DNA of 64,000 bases, taken from assembly GCF_900106975.1 (NCBI RefSeq), contig NZ_FNNU01000003.1, positions 310,001 to 374,000 on the forward strand, written 5' to 3'. Below are positions 51,642 through 61,681 of the stretch, piece by piece. Numbering within the stretch: position 1 is the first letter of the stretch; every line of letters starts with the position of its first letter. The stretch comes from Pseudomonas kuykendallii (GTDB taxonomy: Bacteria; Pseudomonadota; Gammaproteobacteria; Pseudomonadales; Pseudomonadaceae). The notes beneath the pieces are model-generated. The model was not told the DNA's origin. It saw only the letters and a list, made by a program, of their open reading frames with translations, and did not search any database. The position numbers and the translations under genes are program-made.

Positions 51642-52870
51642 AAACCACACTCTCCCTGTGCGCCGGCCTGCTCGCCCTGAGCCTCGGCACGGCCAACGCG
51701 GCCAGCGGCGGCGACTCCTACAACCTGGTGCAGAAAGGCCGCTACCTGGCGACCCTCGGCGACTGCACGGCGTGCCACACGCAGCCGGGCAAGCCGTTGT
51801 TCGCCGGTGGCGTGAGCATCGACACCCCGTTCGGCAAGCTGGTCGGCGCCAACATCACCCCCGACCCGGAGACCGGCATCGGTGGCTGGAGCTTCGAGGA
51901 CTTCCAGAACGTCATGTCCAAGGGCCACGCGCCGGGCGACAAGCGCCTCTACGGAGCGATGCCGTACACCGCCTACACCAAGGTCAGCCGCGAGGACAAC
52001 CAGGCCATCTGGGCCTACCTGCAGACCGTCCAGCCGGTGCACAACCCGGTGGAAACCAACCTGCTGCCGTTCCCGTTCAACCTGCGCAGCAGCCTGATCG
52101 CCTGGAACCTGCTCAACTTCGAGGAAGGCGAATTCAAGCCCGACGCGAAGAAATCCGAGCAATGGAACCGCGGCGCCTACCTCGTCCAGGGGCTCGGCCA
52201 CTGCGGCACCTGCCACACGCCGAAAAGCCTGACCGGGGGCGACAAGAACGACGCCTTCCTCGCCGGCGCCGATCTGCAGGGCTGGGTCGCGCCGAACATC
52301 ACCGCCGATCCGCACGCCGGCATCGGCGCATGGAGCGTCGAGGAAATCGTCCAGTACCTGAAGACCGGCGCCAACCGTTTCGACATCGCCTCCGGGCCGA
52401 TGGCCGAAGCCGTGGAGCACTCCACCCAGCACTGGAAGGACGAGGACCTGATGGCGGTGGCGGTCTACCTCAAGGACGACCCGCGGACCGACTGGCCGAA
52501 GCCCGTCGAACCGCTGGCCGCGGACAGCCCGGCGATGGTCGCCGGCAAGGCGATCTACGCCGACCGCTGCTCGGCCTGCCACGTCGGTTCCGGCGAAGGG
52601 ATCGCGCACTTGTTCCCGAAACTCGCCAAGGCCCCGCTGGTGAACGCCGCCGATACCGCCTCGCTGATCCGCGTGGTGCTGGCCGGCAGCCGCGCCGGTG
52701 GCACCGAGGCGGCGCCCACCGCGCCGGCGATGCCGTCGTTCGCCTGGAACCTCAGCGACGAGAACATCGCCGACGTGCTGACCTACGTGCGCAACAGCTG
52801 GGGCAACTCCGCCTCGCCGGTTTCCAGCGCCGAGGTGACCGACCTGCGGGACAGCCTGAACGAGCGCTGA
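51638..52870 (+). CDS. Gluconate 2-dehydrogenase cytochrome c subunit
   Basis: A 410-aa triheme cytochrome c with a Sec signal (LSLCAGLLALSLGTANA-A). The heme-binding motifs are CTACH, CGTCH and CSACH, each heading a cytochrome c domain. It passes electrons from the FAD subunit to ubiquinone or the respiratory chain. The ATG overlaps the stop of the flavoprotein gene. The operon ends with a terminator at 52914-52942. Confidence 0.95.
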   Translation: MKTTLSLCAGLLALSLGTANAASGGDSYNLVQKGRYLATLGDCTACHTQPGKPLFAGGVSIDTPFGKLVGANITPDPETGIGGWSFEDFQNVMSKGHAPGDKRLYGAMPYTAYTKVSREDNQAIWAYLQTVQPVHNPVETNLLPFPFNLRSSLIAWNLLNFEEGEFKPDAKKSEQWNRGAYLVQGLGHCGTCHTPKSLTGGDKNDAFLAGADLQGWVAPNITADPHAGIGAWSVEEIVQYLKTGANRFDIASGPMAEAVEHSTQHWKDEDLMAVAVYLKDDPRTDWPKPVEPLAADSPAMVAGKAIYADRCSACHVGSGEGIAHLFPKLAKAPLVNAADTASLIRVVLAGSRAGGTEAAPTAPAMPSFAWNLSDENIADVLTYVRNSWGNSASPVSSAEVTDLRDSLNER

Positions 52871-52913
52871 GCCGCGCGACGCTCCATCCGCCACGCACTT
52901 CGCTGGCGTAACG

Positions 52914-52942
52914 AAAAGGCCACCTGCTCGGGTGGCCGTTTT
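52914..52942 (+). terminator. Intrinsic terminator after gluconate dehydrogenase operon
   Basis: Arms GGCCACC / GGTGGCC with flanking A-run and GTTTT tail, 44 bp after the cytochrome gene. Confidence 0.88.
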
Positions 52943-53078
52943 CTTTCCTTGACCCGAAACCCACCTACCCTTTGCCTGACAGCCGTGGACGGCCCGGACA
53001 AAAAATCCTCCCGACGGAGGTGCGGTCCGCAGTCCGAACGGTCACACTCTGCAACATGTTCAGCCACTGAGAGCCGCA

Positions 53079-55694
53079 ATGCAGGAACCCGTCGAAGTCG
53101 CCGTCAGCCCCATCCCCCGTCTTGGTTGGCTCGACCGCCTGAGTCTCTACCGCCAGCCCATCGGCCTCGCCCTCACCCTGATCCTGTTCGCGCTCGGCCT
53201 GCTGGCGTGCTGGCACCTGCTGCACGAACTCGATCCGGACGGCCTGCGCGCCGCGCTCTTCGACGTACCCCAGGCCAGCATCTATGGCGCCCTCGCGGCC
53301 ACGGCGCTTAGCTTCGTCGCGCTGCTCGGCTATGAATGGTCGGCGATGCACTACGCCGGAGTGAAGCTGCCGGCCTCGCGGCTGACCCTGGGCAGCTTCT
53401 GCGCCTTCTCCATCGGCAACGCGGTGGGCTTCTCGCTGCTCTCCGGCGGCTCGGTGCGCTACCGGCTGTATGCCCGCGAAGGGCTGAGCGCCGGCGACAT
53501 CGCCCGGATCAGCCTGTTCGCCAGCCTCTCGCTGGGCTGCGCCCTGCCGCCGCTGTCCGCACTCGCCGCCTTGAGCGACCTGCCAGCCGCCGCCCAGGCG
53601 CTGAAACTTCCGGCGCCGCTGGTGGGCGCGCTGGCCGTGGCCATCCTGCTGGGCTGCGCCGCGCTGGTGCTGTTCCTCTCGCGCCGCCGCCTGCCGCAAG
53701 GCGGCGTGCCCGGCAGCGTCGAGGTACAGGTGTCGCGCTGGCAACTGCGCCTGCCTGGGGCGAAGCTGTCGCTGCTGCAACTGCTCATCACCCTGGTCGA
53801 CGTCAGCGCCGCCGCTACCGTGCTCTATCTGCTGCTGCCCGAGGCGCCGCCGTTCGGCAGCTTCCTGCTGGTCTATCTGCTGGCGCTGGCGGCCGGCGTG
53901 CTCAGCCACGTTCCCGGCGGCATCGGCGTGTTCGAGGCGGTGCTGCTGGCCGCCTTCGCCGGTCAACTGGGTGCCGCGCCGCTGGCCGCCGCGCTGGTGA
54001 TCTACCGGCTGATCTACGTCGGCCTGCCGCTGGCGCTCGGCTGCCTGCTGTTGCTCGCCGACGAAGCCCGGCGCTTCCTCGGCGCCGGTCGCGAAGCCCT
54101 GCGCCTGGCCTCGACGCTGGCGGCACCGGTGCTCTCGCTGCTGGTGTTCTTCGCCGGCGTGGTGCTGCTGTTTTCCGGCGCGACCCCGGCCATCGACGAG
54201 CGCCTGGACACCCTGCGCTTCCTCATCCCGCATCGGCTGATCGACATCTCCCACCTCGCCGCCAGCCTGGTCGGCGTGCTCTGCCTGCTGCTCGCCCAGG
54301 GCCTGCGCCAGCGCCTTTCGGCCGCCTGGGCGCTGACCCTCGCCCTGCTGGTGGTCGGTGCCGGGCTGTCGCTGCTCAAGGGCGTGGACTGGGAAGAGGC
54401 GATGCTGCTGTCGATCACCGCCGCGCTGCTGGCGGTTTTCCGCAAGGCCTTCTACCGTCCCAGCCGGCTGCTGGAGATGCCGCTCTCGTCGGTCAACCTG
54501 GTGGCCGCGGCGTGCGTGCTTGCGGCCTCGACCTGGCTGATGTTCTTCGTCTATCAGAACGTACCCTACGACCATGAGCTGTGGTGGCAATTCGCGGTGG
54601 ACGCCAACACCCCGCGCTCGCTGCGGGCGACGCTGGGCAGCTTCCTGCTGCTGGCGATCCTCGGCCTGGTCTGGCTGCTGCGCCCGCAGCCGCCGGAAAT
54701 CCTCGAACCCGACGAGGCCGAACTGCAACGCGCGCTGGCCATCATCAAGGCCTCCGACCAGCCGGACGGCGGCCTGGTGCTCACCGGCGACAAGGCGATC
54801 CTCTTCCACCCCAACGGCGACGCCTTCCTAATGTACGCGCGACGCGGCCGCAGCCTGGTGGCGCTGTTCGACCCGATCGGCCCGGCCGCCGAACGCGGCG
54901 AACTGATCTGGCAGTTCCGCGACCTCTGCGACCACTACCGCGCCCGCCCCGTGTTCTACCAGGTGCGCGCCGAGAACCTGCCGTACTACATGGACATCGG
55001 CCTGAGCGCGATCAAGCTCGGCGAGGAAGCCAGCGTCGACCTGGCCACCTTCGACCTCGACAGCAAGGGCAAGAAAGACCTGCGCTACACCTGGAACCGC
55101 GGCCAGCGCGACGGTCTCAGCCTGGTAATCCATGCGCCCGGCGAGGCGCCGATGGAGCACCTGGCGGCGATTTCCGAAGCCTGGATGCAGGGCAAGCAGG
55201 CGCGCGAAAAGGGCTTCTCCCTCGGCCGTTTCGACACCGACTACCTGCGCCACTTCCGCATCGCCGTGGTGCTCGACAAGGACCAGCCGGTGGCCTTCGC
55301 CAGCCTGCTGGAGACCGACCAGAAGGAAGTCGCCAGCCTCGACCTGATGCGCGTGCATCCGAAGGCGCCGAAGCTGACCATGGAGTTCCTCATGCTCGGC
55401 CTGATCCTGCGCTTCAAGGAAGCCGGGTATGCGCACTTCAGCCTCGGCATGGTGCCGCTGGCCGGGTTGCAGGTGCGCCGTGGCGCGCCGCTGGCCCAGC
55501 GCCTGGGCTCGCTGGTGTTCCAGCGCGGCGAGCAGTTCTACAACTTCCAGGGCCTGCGCCGCTTCAAGGACAAGTTCGACCCCGAATGGGAACCGCGCTA
55601 CATGGCCGTTCCCGCGGGACTCAACCCACTACTGGCCCTGGCCGATACCGCCGCGCTGATCGCCGGCGGCCTGACTGGATTGGTGAAACGCTGA
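53079..55694 (+). CDS. mprF: Phosphatidylglycerol aminoacyltransferase/flippase MprF
   Basis: An 871-aa membrane protein. The N-terminal ~540 residues are a 14-helix flippase (YGALAATALSFVALLGYEWSAMHYAGV). The cytosolic GNAT-type C-terminal domain transfers an aminoacyl group from tRNA to phosphatidylglycerol; it contains ALFDPIGPAAERGELIWQFRD, KKDLRYTWNRGQRDGL, VASLDLMRVHPKAPKLTMEFLMLGLILRFKEAGY and SLGMVPLAGL. In P. aeruginosa the product is alanyl-PG; residue specificity here is inferred. It lowers surface charge and raises resistance to cationic peptides. It is coupled to the VirJ-like gene, with one base overlap. Confidence 0.94.
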   Translation: MQEPVEVAVSPIPRLGWLDRLSLYRQPIGLALTLILFALGLLACWHLLHELDPDGLRAALFDVPQASIYGALAATALSFVALLGYEWSAMHYAGVKLPASRLTLGSFCAFSIGNAVGFSLLSGGSVRYRLYAREGLSAGDIARISLFASLSLGCALPPLSALAALSDLPAAAQALKLPAPLVGALAVAILLGCAALVLFLSRRRLPQGGVPGSVEVQVSRWQLRLPGAKLSLLQLLITLVDVSAAATVLYLLLPEAPPFGSFLLVYLLALAAGVLSHVPGGIGVFEAVLLAAFAGQLGAAPLAAALVIYRLIYVGLPLALGCLLLLADEARRFLGAGREALRLASTLAAPVLSLLVFFAGVVLLFSGATPAIDERLDTLRFLIPHRLIDISHLAASLVGVLCLLLAQGLRQRLSAAWALTLALLVVGAGLSLLKGVDWEEAMLLSITAALLAVFRKAFYRPSRLLEMPLSSVNLVAAACVLAASTWLMFFVYQNVPYDHELWWQFAVDANTPRSLRATLGSFLLLAILGLVWLLRPQPPEILEPDEAELQRALAIIKASDQPDGGLVLTGDKAILFHPNGDAFLMYARRGRSLVALFDPIGPAAERGELIWQFRDLCDHYRARPVFYQVRAENLPYYMDIGLSAIKLGEEASVDLATFDLDSKGKKDLRYTWNRGQRDGLSLVIHAPGEAPMEHLAAISEAWMQGKQAREKGFSLGRFDTDYLRHFRIAVVLDKDQPVAFASLLETDQKEVASLDLMRVHPKAPKLTMEFLMLGLILRFKEAGYAHFSLGMVPLAGLQVRRGAPLAQRLGSLVFQRGEQFYNFQGLRRFKDKFDPEWEPRYMAVPAGLNPLLALADTAALIAGGLTGLVKR

Positions 55695-56959
55695 TGGCCT
55701 TACCGTTCTCCCGTCGCAAGACGCTGACAACCCTCCTCGTACTGGCGTGCCTGCTGCTGGGCGTCGCCTGGTGGTTCCTCAAGCCGCCGCCGAGGGCGCA
55801 ACTCGAACACCCGACGCTGGCCGACGGCAGCGCGGTGACGCTGGCCGTGCCACCGGGCAAGATCGCTGCGCGCGTGGTCGCCGCCGTACCCGAGGGCCAG
55901 GGGCTGAGCGATGCGCAACTGCTGAATCTGGCCGAGCGCGGCGCGCTGCTGGTGCAGTACGTTCTCCAGCCCGGCAGTTGCGAACAGCAACGCCAGCACA
56001 TGAATGACGCCGCGGCGCAGCTGAAACAGGCGCCGACGCTGGTCGCCGGTATCGGCCCGGGCGGCGTGCTCGCCTGGCGCTGGCTGGCGGCCCAGGGCAG
56101 CGACCAGGCGCGCGCGCTGTCGGTGGGTTTCTCGCTGTCGACGCCGGATTGCCCCGACGTGCTGCCGCAACGGGCAGAACACGGCCAGTGGACCATCGCC
56201 TGGAACGACAATCCGGACGATCCCAGCGCGCGCTTCGCCCGTGCGCTGGACAACGCCCATACGCAGATCGCCGACTACGACACGCCGCTGCCGCAACTGC
56301 TCGACCAGCAGTTGCAGAGCCTGCTCGCCGGCCAGGGCGAGGCCATGCCGGTGGTCGACGTGCCCGCCAAGGACCCGGTCGACACGCTGAGCCTGTTCTA
56401 TTCCGGCGACGGCGGCTGGCGCGACCTAGACCGCGATGTCGCCGAGCAGATGGCGCAGCACAACTACCCGGTGATCGGCGTCGACACGCTGCGCTACTAC
56501 TGGCAGCACAAGACCCCGGAACGCTCGGCCAGCGACCTCGCCGCGCTGATGAAGCACTACCAGGAAACCCGCGGCGTGAAGCACTTCGCGCTGATCGGCT
56601 ACTCGTTCGGCGCCAACGTGCTGCCGGCGATCTACAACCGCCTGCCGGCCGCGACCCAGGACACGGTGAGCTCACTGATCCTGCTGGCGCCCGAACGCAG
56701 CGTCGGTTTCGAGATCGAGGTGGAGGGCTGGCTGGGCAAGGTCAATCAGGAAGCACCGATAGGTCCTGAGCTGAGCAAGCTGCCGGCGGCGAAGGTGCTG
56801 TGCGTCTACGGCGTCGAAGAGAAGACGGAAACCGGCTGCACGCTGAGTGAGCTGAGCGGCCAGCCGCTGGAACTGCCAGGCGGCCATCATTACGACGAGG
56901 ATTACCCGGCGCTGGCGACGCGCCTGCTCGATGCGATAAAGGCCCGGACCACGCCGTAA
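55694..56959 (+). CDS. VirJ/AcvB-like hydrolase
   Basis: A 421-aa protein with one N-terminal helix (LTTLLVLACLLLGVAWWFL) anchoring a periplasmic domain. The C-terminal half is an alpha/beta hydrolase (LSLFYSGDGGWRDLDRDVAEQMAQHNYPVIGVD; nucleophile GYSFGANVLP; late His GGHHYDEDYP), the VirJ family. In Agrobacterium AcvB and in P. aeruginosa (recalled) such proteins hydrolyse aminoacyl-PG, the counter-reaction of MprF. The overlap with mprF fits this. The N-terminal half (about 50-200) looks like a second, inactive hydrolase copy. Confidence 0.87.
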   Translation: MALPFSRRKTLTTLLVLACLLLGVAWWFLKPPPRAQLEHPTLADGSAVTLAVPPGKIAARVVAAVPEGQGLSDAQLLNLAERGALLVQYVLQPGSCEQQRQHMNDAAAQLKQAPTLVAGIGPGGVLAWRWLAAQGSDQARALSVGFSLSTPDCPDVLPQRAEHGQWTIAWNDNPDDPSARFARALDNAHTQIADYDTPLPQLLDQQLQSLLAGQGEAMPVVDVPAKDPVDTLSLFYSGDGGWRDLDRDVAEQMAQHNYPVIGVDTLRYYWQHKTPERSASDLAALMKHYQETRGVKHFALIGYSFGANVLPAIYNRLPAATQDTVSSLILLAPERSVGFEIEVEGWLGKVNQEAPIGPELSKLPAAKVLCVYGVEEKTETGCTLSELSGQPLELPGGHHYDEDYPALATRLLDAIKARTTP

Positions 56960-57004
56960 GCGTGGCTCCGGCGGGACTCGCGCCTTTTCCAAACCCCGGA
57001 AAAC

Positions 57005-57031
57005 ACAAAACCCGCCGAAGCGGGTTGTGTG
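57005..57031. terminator. Inverted repeat downstream of virJ-like gene
   Basis: Arms AACCCGC (57010-57016) / GCGGGTT (57021-57027) around CGAA, extended outward by partial CACA/TGTG pairing. No T-run; probable but weak terminator in the otherwise empty 56960-57228 gap. Confidence 0.5.
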
Positions 57032-57228
57032 GTACCGACTCGAAATCCCTGTCGAGGCGCCGTCCTGGCTCGGTGGTTCATCCTGCGGTTCGTGCGATCC
57101 GTCGCGCCATCCGTGGAACAGAGATTACGGCGCGCACGCGCACGCCGGTATAGCCAAGCCGCGACAGCGCGTGTAGGCATTTGGCTACTCGGCGCCCCAT
57201 CGGCGGCGCCCCGGTAACGCGGTCGGAT

Positions 57229-57465
57229 TCAGCGCTTCAGCAGGCTCTCCACGCGATCCGCACCCGCATTGATTTCATCGGCTTCCTGTTCCTTGGTCTT
57301 GATGGTGGTCGGCGTGATCACCTTGTCGACGGTTTCGGTCGCTTCGTTATCGCGGGTGATGTCCTTCCTCACCACATCCACCGGGTTGCCGGCCTGATCC
57401 TGCTTGGGCAGGTTGGGCGGCGTGCGATCGATGGAGGATTGGCTGGGGCGATCGGTCTGGCTCAT
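57229..57465 (-). CDS. Small hydrophilic hypothetical protein (78 aa)
   Basis: The ATG at 57465 has AGGA seven bases upstream; an in-frame ATG two codons earlier (57471) is too close to that site. The product (MSQTDRPSQSSIDRTPPNLPKQDQAGNPVDVVRKDITRDNEATETVDKVI and on) is wholly hydrophilic, rich in Asp, Thr, Lys and Glu, with no predicted fold or membrane segment. Composition suggests a disordered, desiccation-type protein, but I do not recognise a family. It stands alone between the virJ-like gene and DUF3509. Confidence 0.6.
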   Translation of the reverse strand: MSQTDRPSQSSIDRTPPNLPKQDQAGNPVDVVRKDITRDNEATETVDKVITPTTIKTKEQEADEINAGADRVESLLKR

Positions 57466-57729
57466 CTTCATGTCCTTCTCACTGCATGTGAGGTTTCGAG
57501 CGCCCCGCCTGGCAAGTAGTTCGATGAAACGGCCGTCCGGTCAGCTTACGTCCCATTGCCGGGCATGCCGCCCTTGCAGCCGGCCCTGGAGCAGTCCGAT
57601 CCCGCGGTCCACCTGCTGAAGGTCGGCATGGGCCTGCGCGGAACCATTGCGCGATTTGCAAGGTCGTTTCGGACCATTCGTGCATTCTGCTAGCAGCTTA
57701 TCGCCATCATTTAATGTAAGTCATTGATT

Positions 57730-57735
57730 TATAAT
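57730..57735 (+). promoter_or_regulatory. -10-like TATAAT upstream of DUF3509
   Basis: A perfect TATAAT in an AT-rich stretch; a -35 partner is not clear at 16-18 bp. Listed as an alternative to the sigma-54 site nearby. Confidence 0.35.
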
Positions 57736-57746
57736 AGGCACAAAGT

Positions 57747-57761
57747 TGGCACGCATGCTGC
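57747..57761 (+). promoter_or_regulatory. Sigma-54 (RpoN) promoter upstream of DUF3509
   Basis: TGGCACGCATGCTGC matches the -24/-12 consensus TGGCACG-N4-TTGC with exact GG-to-GC spacing and one mismatch (C for T at -12). The start codon of the DUF3509 gene is 41 bp downstream. It lies in the 336-bp gap 57466-57801, which otherwise holds only AT-rich leader. Confidence 0.65.
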
Positions 57762-57801
57762 GATAACAAAGCGGAATTGAACTGCTTTGGATAACTAAAA
57801 A

Positions 57802-58080
57802 ATGAACGATCTGCTCAATGCCGTAACTGCCGCTTTCCCCGACTACGAAGTCACCGCCGTTGCCCGTCCTGACCGTGGCTGCCTGGTGACCCTCAAGAAC
57901 TACGATGGCAGCCTGGTCAAGCGTGCCGCCTGCGCCGCCCAGGTATCCGACGAATTCCAGCGCGAGCGCTTCGTCAATACGATGAAACGCGACGTGGCGC
58001 TGCATTTCGGCGAACTGCCGCAGGTGGAAACCCTCAGCCGTCTGCGTCGCTCGGGGCTGCCGGCCTACAGCCACGTCTGA
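57802..58080 (+). CDS. DUF3509 family protein
   Basis: A 92-aa protein (MNDLLNAVTAAFPDYEVTAVARPDRG, then CLVTLKNYDGSLVKRAACAAQVSDE) of DUF3509 (PF12021), a family seen in Pseudomonas only as far as I know. It is a compact soluble protein with the final SRLRRSGLPAYSHV. No function is known. A sigma-54-type promoter precedes it, which would tie expression to nitrogen or other RpoN control. A strong terminator follows, so it is a monocistronic unit. Confidence 0.85.
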   Translation: MNDLLNAVTAAFPDYEVTAVARPDRGCLVTLKNYDGSLVKRAACAAQVSDEFQRERFVNTMKRDVALHFGELPQVETLSRLRRSGLPAYSHV

Positions 58081-58100
58081 GCCGTCGCTGAAAAGAAAAG

Positions 58101-58126
58101 AACCGCCTCTCGGGGCGGTTTTTCTT
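58101..58126 (+). terminator. Intrinsic terminator after DUF3509
   Basis: Arms AACCGCC / GGCGGTT around a 6-base loop, followed by TTTCTTT, 20 bp after the stop. Confidence 0.88.
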
Positions 58127-58162
58127 TATAAGTCCTTAGCCCCGTCGCCACGAGTCCGCAGC

Positions 58163-60808
58163 ATGCCTCCGTCCCGCCGCAAGCCCGCCCCTGTCCGTGC
58201 GTCCACCGACTCCGGTTTCGTCCGCGTGCGCGGTGCCCGCGAGCACAACCTGAAGAACGTCGATGTCGATATCCCCCGCGATTCGCTGGTGGTGTTCACC
58301 GGCGTCTCCGGCTCCGGCAAGTCCTCGCTGGCGTTCGGTACGCTGTACGCGGAGGCGCAGCGGCGCTACTTCGAGTCGGTGGCACCCTATGCCCGGCGGC
58401 TGATCGACCAGGTCGGCGTGCCCGATGTCGATGCCATCGAGGGCCTGCCGCCGGCCGTGGCGCTGCAGCAACAGCGCGGCACCCCGAGCACGCGCTCCTC
58501 GGTCGGCAGTGTCACCAGCCTGTCGAGCCTGGTACGCATGCTCTACTCGCGGGCCGGCGACTACCCGCCGGAGCAGCCGATGCTCTACGCCGAGGATTTC
58601 TCGCCGAATACCCCGCAGGGCGCCTGCCCGCAATGTCATGGCCTGGGCCGCGTCTACGAAGTCACCGAGCGATCCATGGTGCCGGACGATTCGCTGAGCA
58701 TCCGCCAGCGCGCCGTGGCGTCCTGGCCCACCGCATGGCAGGGGCAGAACCTACGCGACATCCTGGTCACGCTCGGCTATGACGTGGACATTCCCTGGCG
58801 CGACCTGCCGCGCCAGCAGCGCGAGTGGATTCTCTTCACCGACGAGCAGCCGACGGTGCCGGTGTACGCCGGACTGAGCCCCGAGGAGACGCGCCAGGCG
58901 CTGAAACGCAAGCTGGAGCCGAGCTACCAGGGCACCTTCACCGGGGCGCGGCGCTACGTGCTGCACACCTTCACCCACTCGCAAAGCGCACTGATGAAGA
59001 AGCGTGTTTCGCAGTTCATGGTCGGCAGCCCATGCCCACTGTGCGACGGCAAGCGGCTGAAACGCGAGGCGCTTTCGGTGACCTTCGCCGGTCACGACAT
59101 CGGCACCCTCTCGCAGATGCCGCTGCTCGAACTGGCCGAGCTGTTACGCCGGGTCGCCGAGGACACCTCCGCCGACGACCCGGCACCGACGCCGCGCGGC
59201 CAGCCCACGGCGAAGGCCGCGCGGGAGCAGCGCATCGCGGCCGGCGGCTCCGCGCATGCCAGTGCGCCGGACGTGCGGCGCACCGCCAACCGCTCGCCGG
59301 AAAAGCGCCTGGCCGCCCAACGCATCGCCGCGGACCTGCTGGTCCGGGTGAAAACCCTCACCGACCTCGGCCTCGGCTACCTCGCGCTGGAACGCAGCAC
59401 GCCGACCCTGTCTTCCGGCGAACTGCAGCGCCTGCGCCTGGCCACCCAGCTGACCTCGCAGCTGTTCGGGGTGATCTACGTGCTCGACGAACCCTCCGCC
59501 GGCCTGCACCCGGCCGATGGCGAAGCGCTGTTCGACGCCCTGCAACAGTTGAAGGAGGCCGGCAACTCGCTGTTCGTAGTCGAGCACGACCTGGAAACCA
59601 TGCGCCGCGCCGACTGGCTGGTGGACGTCGGCCCGGCGGCGGGCGAACACGGCGGCCAGATCCTCTACAGCGGCCCGCCGGACGGGCTCGCCGACGTCGA
59701 AGCGTCGCAGACCCGGCAGTACCTGTTCGACAGCCGGACGAAGATCGAGCGGACGCCGCGCCAGGCATCGGACTGGCTGCGCCTGGAAGGCGTCACCCGC
59801 AACAACCTGCGCGGGCTGGACGTGAGCTTCCCGCTCGGTTGCCTGTGCGCGGTCACTGGGGTGTCCGGCTCGGGCAAATCCAGCCTGGTCAGCCAGGCGC
59901 TGCTGGAACTGGTGGGCGCCCAGTTGGGCCATGCCGTCTCCGCCGCCGACGGCGAGGAACCGAGCCTGGAGGACGCCGTGCTGCCGGCGACCGAGGGGCG
60001 CGTGGTCGACGGCATGCAACGCATCCGCCGGCTGGTCCAGGTGGACCAGAAGCCGATCGGCCGCACGCCGCGCTCCAACCTCGCCACCTACACCGGGCTG
60101 TTCGATGGGGTGCGCAAGCTGTTCGCCGCCACGCCGCAGGCCAGGCGCCGTCGCTACGATGCCGGGCAGTTCTCCTTCAACGTCGCAAAGGGCCGCTGCG
60201 CCACCTGCGAGGGCGAGGGCTTCGTCAGTGTCGAGTTGCTGTTCATGCCGAGCGTCTATGCGCCCTGCCCGGCTTGCCAGGGCGCGCGCTACAACCCGCA
60301 GACGCTGGAAGTCACCTGGCGGGAGAAGAACATCGCCGAGGTGCTGCAACTCACCGTGGACGCCGCCTGCGACTTCTTCGCCGAGGAAGCCGCCGTCCTG
60401 CGCCCGCTGCGGCTACTGCGCGACATCGGCCTGGGCTACCTGCGCCTAGGCCAGCCCGCCACCGAGCTCTCGGGCGGCGAAGCGCAGCGCATCAAGCTGG
60501 CGTCGGAACTGCAACGCAGCCAGCGCGGCGCCACCCTGTACGTGCTGGATGAACCCACCACCGGCCTGCATCCGCTGGACATCGACCGGCTGATGGCCAA
60601 GCTCGGCGAGCTGGTGGATGACGGCAACACGGTGGTGCTGGTCGAGCACAACATGCATGTGGTGGCGCAGGCGGACTGGGTGGTCGATATCGGCCCCGGC
60701 GCTGCCGACGCCGGCGGCCAGGTGGTTGCCTGCGGGGCGCCGCACGAGGTGGTGCGCAGCACGGCCAGCAGCACCGCGCCCTACCTGCGCGCGCAGCTGC
60801 AGCGCTGA
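58163..60808 (+). CDS. Class II UvrA-like ABC ATPase (UvrA2)
   Basis: An 881-aa excinuclease subunit A paralogue. Two ABC modules are visible: Walker [15 protein letters not shown] and [13 protein letters not shown], signatures [15 protein letters not shown] and [15 protein letters not shown], and Walker [15 protein letters not shown] and [13 protein letters not shown]. Zinc-finger pairs CPQC...CPLC and CATC...CPAC occur. It is shorter than the 940-aa UvrA, has a low-complexity insert near residues 325-370 and lacks the UvrB-binding region, so it is class II. Such proteins may aid damage recognition or efflux of DNA-binding antibiotics. No LexA box is visible. Confidence 0.88.
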   Translation: MPPSRRKPAPVRASTDSGFVRVRGAREHNLKNVDVDIPRDSLVVFTGVSGSGKSSLAFGTLYAEAQRRYFESVAPYARRLIDQVGVPDVDAIEGLPPAVALQQQRGTPSTRSSVGSVTSLSSLVRMLYSRAGDYPPEQPMLYAEDFSPNTPQGACPQCHGLGRVYEVTERSMVPDDSLSIRQRAVASWPTAWQGQNLRDILVTLGYDVDIPWRDLPRQQREWILFTDEQPTVPVYAGLSPEETRQALKRKLEPSYQGTFTGARRYVLHTFTHSQSALMKKRVSQFMVGSPCPLCDGKRLKREALSVTFAGHDIGTLSQMPLLELAELLRRVAEDTSADDPAPTPRGQPTAKAAREQRIAAGGSAHASAPDVRRTANRSPEKRLAAQRIAADLLVRVKTLTDLGLGYLALERSTPTLSSGELQRLRLATQLTSQLFGVIYVLDEPSAGLHPADGEALFDALQQLKEAGNSLFVVEHDLETMRRADWLVDVGPAAGEHGGQILYSGPPDGLADVEASQTRQYLFDSRTKIERTPRQASDWLRLEGVTRNNLRGLDVSFPLGCLCAVTGVSGSGKSSLVSQALLELVGAQLGHAVSAADGEEPSLEDAVLPATEGRVVDGMQRIRRLVQVDQKPIGRTPRSNLATYTGLFDGVRKLFAATPQARRRRYDAGQFSFNVAKGRCATCEGEGFVSVELLFMPSVYAPCPACQGARYNPQTLEVTWREKNIAEVLQLTVDAACDFFAEEAAVLRPLRLLRDIGLGYLRLGQPATELSGGEAQRIKLASELQRSQRGATLYVLDEPTTGLHPLDIDRLMAKLGELVDDGNTVVLVEHNMHVVAQADWVVDIGPGAADAGGQVVACGAPHEVVRSTASSTAPYLRAQLQR

Positions 60809-60821
60809 GCGGCGCGGGGCC

Positions 60822-61649
60822 TCAGGGCGTGACCGCCAGCGCCCGTTTGTGCGCGCTGTTGTCGTAGGTGCGCAGGATGATCCGGCTGGCCTCCTCGCTC
60901 ACCGGCTTGCCCTCGAGGAAATCGTCGATCTCCTCGTAGCGCACGCCGAGCGCGGTTTCGTCGGCGTGGCCGGGGCGCAGGCTTTCCAGGTCGGCGGTCG
61001 GGACCTTCTCGGTCAGCGCCTCGGGAGCCCCGAGCCAGCGGCCGACGGCACGCACGCGGCGCTTGTTCAGCCCGTACAGCGGCGCCACATCGCAGGCGCC
61101 GTCGCCGTGCTTGGTGAAGAACCCCATCAGCGCTTCCGCCGCGTGGTCGGTGCCGATCACCAGGCCGTCGCGCGCGCCGGCGATGGCGTACTGGGCGATC
61201 ATCCGCTGGCGCGCCTTGATGTTGCCGAGGACGAAATCCTCGTGCGCCGCATCGCGAAACGCCAGTCCGGCGTCCTTGGTCGCCTGCAGCAGCGCGTCGC
61301 TGGCCGGGCCGATGTCGACCCGCAGCAGCTCGTCGGGCTGGATGAAGTCCAGTGCCGCACGCGCGTCCGCCTCGTCGTGCTGCTCGACGTAGGGCAGACG
61401 CGCGGCAATGAAGGTGGCGGGCTCGCCCTCCTCGCGCAGTTGCTGCACGGCGAGCTGGGCCAGGCGCCCGGCCACGCTGGAGTCGACACCGCCGCTGATA
61501 CCCAGCACCAGCACATGCCGGCGGCTGTTGCGCATCTGCGCGACGAGGAAGTCGATGCGCCGCCGCGCTTCGCTCGCCGCGTCGAATTCCGGGCTCACCT
61601 GCAGGTCACGGATGATGCGTTGCTGACGGCTGGAAAGGTCGTTGCTCAT
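60822..61649 (-). CDS. nadE: NH3-dependent NAD+ synthetase NadE
   Basis: A 275-aa ATP-dependent synthetase that amidates deamido-NAD to NAD. The PP-loop is [17 protein letters not shown] (residues 49-57 core), followed by [36 protein letters not shown]. It uses ammonia; no glutaminase domain. The start at 61649 ([10 protein letters not shown]) is the family start. It lies 33 bp downstream of pncC, so they form one NAD unit. Confidence 0.96.
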   Translation of the reverse strand: MSNDLSSRQQRIIRDLQVSPEFDAASEARRRIDFLVAQMRNSRRHVLVLGISGGVDSSVAGRLAQLAVQQLREEGEPATFIAARLPYVEQHDEADARAALDFIQPDELLRVDIGPASDALLQATKDAGLAFRDAAHEDFVLGNIKARQRMIAQYAIAGARDGLVIGTDHAAEALMGFFTKHGDGACDVAPLYGLNKRRVRAVGRWLGAPEALTEKVPTADLESLRPGHADETALGVRYEEIDDFLEGKPVSEEASRIILRTYDNSAHKRALAVTP

Positions 61650-61681
61650 AGGCTGTATTCCATGCTGAAAGGAGAAGTGAT

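Noticed and set aside
58163-60808. Main housekeeping uvrA.
   Set aside because: Too short, lacks the UvrB-binding region and has no LexA box; class II paralogue fits better.
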